Shown here in pieces: positions 6,284-11,315 of a stretch of DNA of 11,315 bases. A program made the translations under genes and the position numbers. How positions within the stretch are numbered: position 1 is the stretch's first letter; each line of letters opens with the position of its first letter. A model generated the notes under the pieces. The model was not told the DNA's origin, ran no database searches, and saw only the letters and a list, made by a program, of their open reading frames with translations. Source of the stretch: an uncultured Planctomycetaceae bacterium (GTDB lineage Bacteria; Planctomycetota; Planctomycetia; Pirellulales; Pirellulaceae); contig CALBTA010000355.1 in assembly GCA_937967755.1 (NCBI GenBank), forward strand, positions 1-11,315. The letters run 5' to 3'.

Positions 6284-7000
6284 ATGGCCAAACAATCTGC
6301 GGAAAAGCAGGCCGAAAAAAAGACCGAGCCGGCCGAAACCGCCGGCCCGTACCCTTGGAGCGCCAAGTTGCGGGGAGTCGTCAGTATTTTCCTGACGCTG
6401 CACGTCTTCGCGGTCTTCGTCGCCCCATGGTCGGGGCCGCCGCCGGCTAGTGAGTTGTCGTTTGAAGTTTCCCGGCTTGGGTTTCGCGAGTATCTGCACG
6501 CGGTCAACATCAATCACGGCTATCGTTTCTTCGCGCCAGAGCCGGGGCGCAGCCACTTGATTCGGTACGAGTTGCAGCGTGCGGATGGATCGATCGTCAA
6601 TGGGACTTTCCCTGATCTGGAAGAGCAATGGCCGCGGTTGCTGTACCACCGGCATTTCATGGTGGCGGAGATGATCAACCAGATGACGATGGCGGAACCG
6701 CCGCGCGAACCGCGCTTGCAGTTTCCGAACTTCGATGCGTTCCCTCCTGCCGAGCGGCGGCGATTAAACAATGAATTCATTCGCCTGGGGCGGGATTACG
6801 AAGCGGCACGGAGGCAAGCCGAAGAATTGCTGTCGCCAGTCGCCCAGCGATTGATGATTGAACACGATGCCCAAGTTGCGCGGCTGTGGGCGGTTGAACA
6901 TGCCATTCCGACTCCGGAGGAAGTGGAGGGCGGCATGGAACTGACCGATCCCCGCCTTTACCGAGAACGGCCTTTGGGAGAATTTCGGCGCCAGTCGTAA
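6284..7000 (+). CDS. Single-pass membrane protein, partner of the HTTM protein (function unknown)
   Basis: A 238-residue protein. A Lys/Glu-rich N-terminus (1-20) is followed by one membrane segment (about 30-48, GVVSIFLTLHVFAVFVAPW) and a soluble domain probably outside the cytoplasm. Its most striking stretch is NHGYRFFAPEPGRSHLIRYE (77-96), which I recall from planctomycete proteins encoded beside HTTM genes. The C-terminal third is charged and helical (about 155-205), with several Arg and Glu. The stop is 14 bases before the start of the HTTM gene, so the two are very likely co-transcribed and may work as a complex. No convincing Shine-Dalgarno precedes ATG 6284, as is frequent in planctomycetes. 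No enzyme motif is recognised. Confidence 0.85.
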   Translation: MAKQSAEKQAEKKTEPAETAGPYPWSAKLRGVVSIFLTLHVFAVFVAPWSGPPPASELSFEVSRLGFREYLHAVNINHGYRFFAPEPGRSHLIRYELQRADGSIVNGTFPDLEEQWPRLLYHRHFMVAEMINQMTMAEPPREPRLQFPNFDAFPPAERRRLNNEFIRLGRDYEAARRQAEELLSPVAQRLMIEHDAQVARLWAVEHAIPTPEEVEGGMELTDPRLYRERPLGEFRRQS

Positions 7001-7014
7001 CGGTTTCGTTTTCC

Positions 7015-8001
7015 ATGAACACCATCACCGCCTATTTCCGCGAACTTCGCCAGGCATCTGTCGCCGGTTGGAACAAGTTTTGGTTCCTGCCGACCGATCC
7101 AGCGACACTGGGGATGATTCGCCTGCTGGGCGGCACGATGATTTTCTACACGCACCTGATTTGGTCGTTGGACTTGATGGGATTTTTCGGGCCGAAGGCG
7201 CGAATTACCAGCGACTTTGCAAAAGAGTTTTACGGCTCGTCGTTCGCATGGAGTTACCTGCACTGGATCGAGTCGCCAGGAATGCTGTGGACCGTTCACA
7301 TACTGGCCTTGATCGCGCTGGCCATGTTTGCCGCCGGCTTGTTCACGCGGGTCACGTCCGTTCTGGCGTTTATCATTACCGTTGCCTACATGCACCGCGC
7401 GCCAGGCGCGCTCTTCGGGCTAGATCAGATTAATAGCCTGCTGGCGTTGTATTTGATGATCGGGCCGGCCGGCGCGGCTTTTTCGCTGGACAACATCTTT
7501 GCCCGCCGCGGTTGGCTGAATTTTATTCCCGTTTGGCTGCGCGGCGATGCTGAAACGGTCGGCGAAAGCGTGACGGCGAATATCGCCATCCGCATGATTC
7601 AATTGCACATGTGCATCGTTTACCTGTTTGCGGGGACGGGGAAATTGCTCGGCGGATCGTGGTGGGACGGTACGGCGATGTGGCAGACGTTCGCCAACTA
7701 CGAATACCAATCGCTCGACATGACCTGGCTGGCTGGGTTCCCGTTGTTGCTGAACTTCATGACGCACCTGACGGTCGCCTGGGAAGTTTCCTACATCGCG
7801 CTCGTCTGGCCGCGCCTGACGCGCCCGCTGGTGATTGCACTGGCAATCCCGCTGCACCTAGGTATCGCTTTCTGCATGGGCATGATGACCTTCGGGTTGG
7901 TGATGCTAATTGCCAATCTGGCATTCGTCTCACCGGCTCTCATCAGGGCCGTAACTTCACCCTTGCTAATGAAGTTGCGTCTGATGCCGGCGGGTGCGTA
8001 G
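7015..8001 (+). CDS. HTTM-domain polytopic membrane protein
   Basis: A 328-residue integral membrane protein with about seven or eight hydrophobic segments (roughly 33-51, 90-110, 112-126, 138-156, 190-210, 243-262, 271-288, 289-307). It matches the HTTM family (horizontally transferred transmembrane domain), related to the membrane part of vitamin K-dependent gamma-carboxylase. The family signature is visible at 195-211 (IQLHMCIVYLFAGTGKL) followed by SWWDGTAMW (215-223), and a late helix begins with the conserved-looking H281 (PLHLGIAF). There is no C-terminal lumenal carboxylase domain, so carboxylase activity cannot be assumed; bacterial HTTM-only proteins have no settled function. It follows the single-pass partner by 14 bases and has no visible ribosome site of its own, which suggests coupled translation. 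A large palindrome follows the stop. Confidence 0.9.
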   Translation: MNTITAYFRELRQASVAGWNKFWFLPTDPATLGMIRLLGGTMIFYTHLIWSLDLMGFFGPKARITSDFAKEFYGSSFAWSYLHWIESPGMLWTVHILALIALAMFAAGLFTRVTSVLAFIITVAYMHRAPGALFGLDQINSLLALYLMIGPAGAAFSLDNIFARRGWLNFIPVWLRGDAETVGESVTANIAIRMIQLHMCIVYLFAGTGKLLGGSWWDGTAMWQTFANYEYQSLDMTWLAGFPLLLNFMTHLTVAWEVSYIALVWPRLTRPLVIALAIPLHLGIAFCMGMMTFGLVMLIANLAFVSPALIRAVTSPLLMKLRLMPAGA

Positions 8002-8003
8002 GG

Positions 8004-8117
8004 CTTCTTGAACAGAAGGTCGCAGAGGACGCGGAGAAGGGAAGATGGTTCGACTTCGTCGAACCGCTTTCCAAGATCACCTTCTCTGTGACCTCCGCGT
8101 TCTCCTGTCCAAAGGAG
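8004..8117. repeat. Long imperfect palindrome (about 114 bp), possible dispersed element or terminator hairpin
   Basis: The arms fold back over the whole length. The centre GGTTCGAC-TTC-GTCGAACC (8047-8065) is perfect. GAGAAGG (8034-8040) pairs with CCTTCTC (8080-8086). 8021-8033 pairs with 8087-8099 with two mismatches, and 8013-8019 with 8101-8107 with one. Further pairs run out to 8004 and 8117. The arms contain a near-repeat (GCAGAGGAC then GCGGAGAAG). It begins three bases after the HTTM stop codon. No T run follows, so it is not a classical terminator. I recall similar CAGAGG/GGAGAA-type palindromes between planctomycete genes. Confidence 0.75.
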
Positions 8118-8121
8118 TCTC

Positions 8122-8150
8122 TTGACAATGGTGACAGCATCGCTGGCAAT
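8122..8150 (+). promoter_or_regulatory. Possible promoter of the SYLF gene
   Basis: A consensus -35 box TTGACA (8122-8127) stands directly after the palindrome. The best -10 at 17 bases is GGCAAT (8145-8150), matching only at its last three positions. The leader would be about 80 bases. Confidence 0.3.
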
Positions 8151-8239
8151 GCTTTGCGATTGCGGCAGTAGCGAACTTGCTGCTAATCTCGCCCGCGCTA
8201 CGTTCAGCTTTTCTTCTGCTCCATTAGGGAACGGAAATC

Positions 8240-9289
8240 ATGCGTCGCTTTCAAACGCTTCTCCTGTCGCTGCCATTGGTAATCGCAGGAATCTGTGTCT
8301 CCCCGTGCCAAGGACAATTGCGCGAAGACGCCGCGGTACGCGCTTCGGCGGGTGTGCTGGACGAGATCATGGCGGTGCAACTCAAGGCGATTCCGCGTTC
8401 GCTGTTGGCCGACGCGGAGGCCATCGCCGTCGTACCAAACGTGGTGAAGGGAAGTTTCGTCGTCGGCGTGCGGCACGGTAAAGGCGTGGTCTGTGTACGC
8501 GATGAGAGCGGTGGTTGGCGTCCGCCGCAGTTCGTCACGCTGACGGGCGGCAGCGTTGGATTTCAAGTCGGCGTGCAGGCGACTGACGTGATTTTGGTTT
8601 TCAAGACTCGCAAGAGTGTCGAGGGGTTGCTCTCCGGCAAGTTCACGATCGGGGCGGATGCAGCCGCAGCCGCTGGGCCGGTCGGCCGCAACGCCGCCGC
8701 CGCGACCGATGCCGCGCTGCAGGCGGAAATCTACTCCTACTCGCGCAGCCGGGGGCTGTTCGCCGGGGTCGCGCTCGACGGCAGCGTTCTGGAAATCGAC
8801 AAGTCAGCGAACACGCTCTATTACCGTGGCACGGGGCTTTCGCCTGAGGGGAATGCGCTCGCCGAGAACGCACGCTTGCCCGAGTCGGCCGGCATCCTGC
8901 TGACTAACGTCGCGAAATACTCTGCTCCGCCCATCGACGAAGCACAACGACAAGGCGGCCCGCTGGTTGAACAGCCGCGCGAGAGCGACGCGGCGGCCGC
9001 GCTGCGCGGGCAACTGGTTCAATCTTCGCGGCAGTTGATGACGCTGCTGGACGACCAGTGGCGGCAATACCTGGCGCTGCCGGCTGAGATTTACACCGGC
9101 CGCGGTCACCCCGCGCCGCAGTTCATCGCCGGGGTGGCAACGAACTACGACATCGTGGCGGCCAATCCGCAGTACCGCGAATTGACGTCGCGGGCGGAAT
9201 TCCGCAACACCCACGCTCTGCTGCGGCAATACGTCGCCGCCATCTCTCCGCAGGCTTCGACGCTGCGCCTGCCTCCACCGCCGCGGTGA
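8240..9289 (+). CDS. Secreted SYLF (Ysc84-like) domain protein with C-terminal extension
   Basis: A 349-residue protein. Signal peptide about 1-25 (LLLSLPLVIAGICVSPCQG), with no proper lipobox, so it is probably a soluble periplasmic protein. The SYLF domain spans about 33-228: IPRSLLADAEAIAVVPNVVK (51-70), GGWRPPQFVTLTGGSVGFQV (91-110), the region KFTIGADAAAAAGPVGRNAA (134-153), and SYSRSRGLFAGVALDGSVLE (166-185), all typical. In eukaryotes this domain binds phosphoinositides and actin; bacterial versions are thought to bind lipids, but their role is not established. Residues about 232-349 form an extra, mostly helical tail with a Pro-rich end (RLPPPPR) not usual for the family. AGGGA (8226-8230) precedes the ATG by nine bases. 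The gene looks like a single transcription unit. Confidence 0.9.
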   Translation: MRRFQTLLLSLPLVIAGICVSPCQGQLREDAAVRASAGVLDEIMAVQLKAIPRSLLADAEAIAVVPNVVKGSFVVGVRHGKGVVCVRDESGGWRPPQFVTLTGGSVGFQVGVQATDVILVFKTRKSVEGLLSGKFTIGADAAAAAGPVGRNAAAATDAALQAEIYSYSRSRGLFAGVALDGSVLEIDKSANTLYYRGTGLSPEGNALAENARLPESAGILLTNVAKYSAPPIDEAQRQGGPLVEQPRESDAAAALRGQLVQSSRQLMTLLDDQWRQYLALPAEIYTGRGHPAPQFIAGVATNYDIVAANPQYRELTSRAEFRNTHALLRQYVAAISPQASTLRLPPPPR

Positions 9290-9338
9290 TAACCATCTGA
9301 CATGGCGGCTAACCCTAGCCCCTTCCCAATCCTCGGCT

Positions 9339-9370
9339 TATACTGCGGTGTTTGGCCTCAATAATGAGGC
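9339..9370 (+). promoter_or_regulatory. Possible -10 box and leader hairpin of asd
   Basis: TATACT (9339-9344) resembles a -10 box, though no matching -35 is seen. Downstream, GCCTCA-ATAA-TGAGGC (9355-9370) is a perfect six-base hairpin that would lie at the very 5' end of the asd mRNA. It has no T run, so it is more likely a stabilising or regulatory stem than a terminator of the SYLF gene. Confidence 0.35.
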
Positions 9371-9397
9371 TTGATGCCTTTCGTTTGCGTAACCGTT

Positions 9398-9403
9398 GAG
9401 GAG
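9398..9403 (+). promoter_or_regulatory. Ribosome binding site GAGGAG that fixes the GTG start of asd
   Basis: GAGGAG lies seven bases before GTG 9411. The in-frame TTG at 9396 overlaps this site and would add five residues not found in the family, so GTG is the better start. Confidence 0.8.
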
Positions 9404-9410
9404 CTTTCCC

Positions 9411-10424
9411 GTGAGTCATTCGCTTGCCCTGGTGGGTGCTACTGGTGCCGTGGGCCGCATTGTTCGTCAGTTGTTGGAAGAGCGTGAATTCCCTTTCGAC
9501 AAGATCAAGTTCCTGGCTTCCAAGCGCAGCGCCGGCACGAAACTGACTTTCAAGGGCGAGGAACATACGGTCGAGTTGTTGGAGCCAAGTGCGTTCGACG
9601 GGATCGACATCGCCATTGCCAGCACGCCAGACGAGGTGGCGGCGGAATTTGTTCCTTGGGCGGTCGCGAAGGGAACGATCGTCATTGACGAGAGTGGTTA
9701 TCACCGGATGCTCGATCACGTGCCACTGGTCGTGCCGGAAGTGAACCCCGAAGCGATCACGGAGCACAAAGGCATCATCGCCAGCCCTAATTGTTCGACG
9801 ACGCAGATGGTCGTGGCGATGAAGCCGCTGCACGACGCCGGGCGGATCAAGCGGGTCGTCGTCAGCACTTACCAGGCGACTAGCGGTGCGGGCGTCAAGG
9901 GTGAAGAGGAGTTGGAGTGCGGGTCGCGGGCGGCGCTCGCCAAAGAGGACTACGTTTACTCCGCGTTCACGCACCCGATTGCGTTCAACCTGATTCCGCA
10001 AATCGGCAGCGCGAAGTACGAAGGCTACACATCCGAAGAGATGAAGATGGTCTGGGAGACGCACAAGATCTTCGGCGACGATTCGATCCAAGTTTGCCCG
10101 ACGTGTGTGCGTGTGCCGGTGACGAACTGCCACAGTGAAAGCATCCTGGTCGAAACCGAAAAGAAAATCAGCGTCGATGAAGCGAAGGAACTGTTCGATG
10201 CGTTTCCCGGCATCAGTGTCGTAGACGACCTGCCCAACTGCCAATACCCGATGCCGCTGAGTTGCGACAAGAGCGACGAGGTTTACATCGGTCGGCTGCG
10301 GCGAGACCTCTCCAGCCCCAACGGCCTGGCGTTTTGGTGCGTCAGCGACAACCTGCGCAAGGGGGCCGCGACCAACGCCGTGCAGATTGCCGAGTTACTT
10401 GTGAAGAGCGCGGCGGGCGTTTAG
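9411..10424 (+). CDS. asd: Aspartate-semialdehyde dehydrogenase
   Basis: Catalyses the NADPH-dependent reductive dephosphorylation of L-aspartyl-4-phosphate to aspartate semialdehyde, the branch-point step for lysine/diaminopimelate, threonine and methionine; cytoplasmic. 337 residues from GTG, the usual family length. Seen: the nucleotide-binding loop GATGAVG (9-15), the catalytic cysteine in SPNCSTTQMV (Cys128), Gln155 in TYQATSGAGVKGEEEL, and the RVPVTNCH segment with Arg234 and His241 at the spacing of the E. coli Arg267/His274 pair. The usual DNSSAFRM segment reads DESGYHRM here (93-100), which I believe is normal in planctomycetes. truA follows after 44 bases and may be co-transcribed. 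Confidence 0.97.
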   Translation: MSHSLALVGATGAVGRIVRQLLEEREFPFDKIKFLASKRSAGTKLTFKGEEHTVELLEPSAFDGIDIAIASTPDEVAAEFVPWAVAKGTIVIDESGYHRMLDHVPLVVPEVNPEAITEHKGIIASPNCSTTQMVVAMKPLHDAGRIKRVVVSTYQATSGAGVKGEEELECGSRAALAKEDYVYSAFTHPIAFNLIPQIGSAKYEGYTSEEMKMVWETHKIFGDDSIQVCPTCVRVPVTNCHSESILVETEKKISVDEAKELFDAFPGISVVDDLPNCQYPMPLSCDKSDEVYIGRLRRDLSSPNGLAFWCVSDNLRKGAATNAVQIAELLVKSAAGV

Positions 10425-10468
10425 TTCCGCCCAATAGCCGGGACGCAACGCGTCGCGACGTGAAGAAA

Positions 10469-11224
10469 ATGACGCGCGTTCTCAAACTAACCATCGCTTA
10501 CGACGGCACAGACTACGTCGGTTGGCAACGCCAAAAGAATGGCCCCAGTGTCCAATCTGCCATCGAGCGGGCGTGGCAGAAAGTCACTGACGAAGCGGTG
10601 ATCGCGACTGGCAGCGGGCGAACCGATAGCGGCGTACACGCGCTGGGGCAAGTCGTTGGCATCCCAACGGAAAGCAAATTGCCGCCCCAGACGTTGCTGC
10701 GGGCGATGAATACCTATCTGCCGAGCGACATCGTGGTTTTAGAAGCAGCCGAAGCGCCACCGGCCTTCGATCCGATCCGCCACGCGGTGCGCAAACAATA
10801 CCGCTACGTCTTTCAAGATGGGCGAATCCTCGACGTGCTCGCCCGGCGGCATTGTTGGTTTATCCCGCAGCAGTTGAACGTCGAAGCGATGCGAACGGCT
10901 GCCGAACATCTAGTCGGAACGCACGACTTCGTCAGTTTTCAATCGGCGGGCAGCGAAAGGGCAACCACCGTGCGAACGGTTTTCGAGGTCAGCGTCGAAC
11001 GGGGCAGGGGGCCGCTGCGCGAGAACATCACGTTTGAAATCGCCGCCGACGGATTTCTTTACAATATGGTCAGGGCGATTGCTGGTTCGCTGGCGAAGAT
11101 TGGCCGCGGGTCTCACGATCCGGTTTGGATGAAGGAAATTCTTCAAGCCCAAGATCGCACGCTCGCAGGCCCCACCGCGCCGCCGCAGGGTTTGTTCTTG
11201 GTAAAAGTGGACTATGATTTGTAG
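10469..11224 (+). CDS. truA: tRNA pseudouridine synthase A (positions 38-40)
   Basis: Converts uridines 38, 39 and 40 in the anticodon arm of many tRNAs to pseudouridine. 251 residues from ATG 10469, usual for TruA. Seen: the N-terminal YDGTDYVGWQRQ (11-22), the catalytic motif GSGRTDSGVHALGQ with Asp53, KQYRYVF (109-115) carrying the conserved active-site tyrosine (Tyr111), HDFVSFQSAG (152-161), FLYNMVRAIAG (196-206) and the C-terminal AGPTAPPQGLFLVKV (233-247). The frame is open further upstream through the end of asd, but the family N-terminus begins here. GTG 10460 three codons earlier is an alternative. The ribosome site is weak. The last Leu codon and the stop TAG lie within the left arm of a repeat element. 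Confidence 0.97.
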   Translation: MTRVLKLTIAYDGTDYVGWQRQKNGPSVQSAIERAWQKVTDEAVIATGSGRTDSGVHALGQVVGIPTESKLPPQTLLRAMNTYLPSDIVVLEAAEAPPAFDPIRHAVRKQYRYVFQDGRILDVLARRHCWFIPQQLNVEAMRTAAEHLVGTHDFVSFQSAGSERATTVRTVFEVSVERGRGPLRENITFEIAADGFLYNMVRAIAGSLAKIGRGSHDPVWMKEILQAQDRTLAGPTAPPQGLFLVKVDYDL

Positions 11225-11301
11225 CAGGCACCTTCCGTGTGCCGCCTGCTGCGTCGCACACAAATAACGCCGGCAAACGGCACACGGAGGGTGCCTGCTA
11301 C
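11221..11301. repeat. Inverted repeat with 24-bp arms (GTAGCAGGCAC... type intergenic element)
   Basis: The arms at 11221-11244 (starting GTAGCAGGCACC) and 11278-11301 (ending GGTGCCTGCTAC) are complementary at 23 of 24 positions; the exception (T11233 against G) still pairs as G-U in RNA. The loop is 33 bases. No direct target duplication is seen at the edges and no coding potential exists inside. From memory, near-identical sequences are scattered between genes in many Pirellulales genomes, so it is probably a non-autonomous dispersed element or a structured RNA end. It could act as a transcript end for truA, but no T run follows. Confidence 0.85.
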
Positions 11302-11315
11302 TGTAATGCGAATCG

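Noticed and set aside
9315..10244. 309-residue minus-strand open frame over asd
   Set aside because: It is antisense to an unmistakable asd gene. Long antisense frames are expected in GC-rich coding DNA.

Overview
The window reads like a chromosomal segment from a planctomycete, most likely of the Pirellulales type. Four things point there: a protein with two copies of the planctomycete-specific TIGR03000 domain, a PEP-CTERM surface protein, an HTTM-domain membrane protein paired with a small membrane-anchored partner, and a long intergenic inverted repeat (GTAGCAGGCAC... / ...GTGCCTGCTAC) of a kind I recall from genomes of this phylum. Every supported gene lies on the + strand. I see no rRNA, tRNA, CRISPR array, phage gene or transposase.

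Layout. (1) 3-1126: a protein-L-isoaspartate O-methyltransferase with a C-terminal domain. Its frame is broken by what looks like a one-base loss at 669-670, so it shows as two overlapping ORFs. (2) 1127-1477: a non-coding stretch packed with short dyads, one of which looks like a terminator. (3) 1478-2383: a secreted PEP-CTERM protein, closed by a clear terminator. (4) 2493-4655: a membrane-anchored SGNH hydrolase-like protein with TPR repeats both inside and after the catalytic domain, possibly translated from a leaderless mRNA. (5) 4656-5002: a promoter region with an AT-rich upstream part and a hairpin in the leader. (6) 5003-6124: a secreted His/Gly/Ser/Tyr-repeat protein with two TIGR03000 domains and a strong terminator. 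(7) 6284-7000 and 7015-8001: a probable two-gene operon for a single-pass membrane protein and an HTTM protein. (8) 8004-8117: a large imperfect palindrome. (9) 8240-9289: a secreted SYLF (Ysc84-like) protein. (10) 9411-10424 and 10469-11224: asd (aspartate-semialdehyde dehydrogenase) and truA (tRNA pseudouridine synthase). (11) 11221-11301: a long inverted repeat that supplies the truA stop codon.

How the genes relate. asd and truA are housekeeping genes for amino-acid/cell-wall precursor synthesis and for tRNA modification. Most of the rest are envelope or exported proteins of poorly known function: PEP-CTERM, SGNH-TPR, TIGR03000, the HTTM pair and SYLF. Terminators or promoters separate most of them, so apart from the HTTM pair and possibly asd-truA they look like independent units. 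I see no convincing new multi-gene system. The best leads are the frameshifted methyltransferase with its extra domain, the HTTM gene pair, the TPR inserted in the SGNH domain, the His-rich repeat protein, and the two intergenic palindromes.
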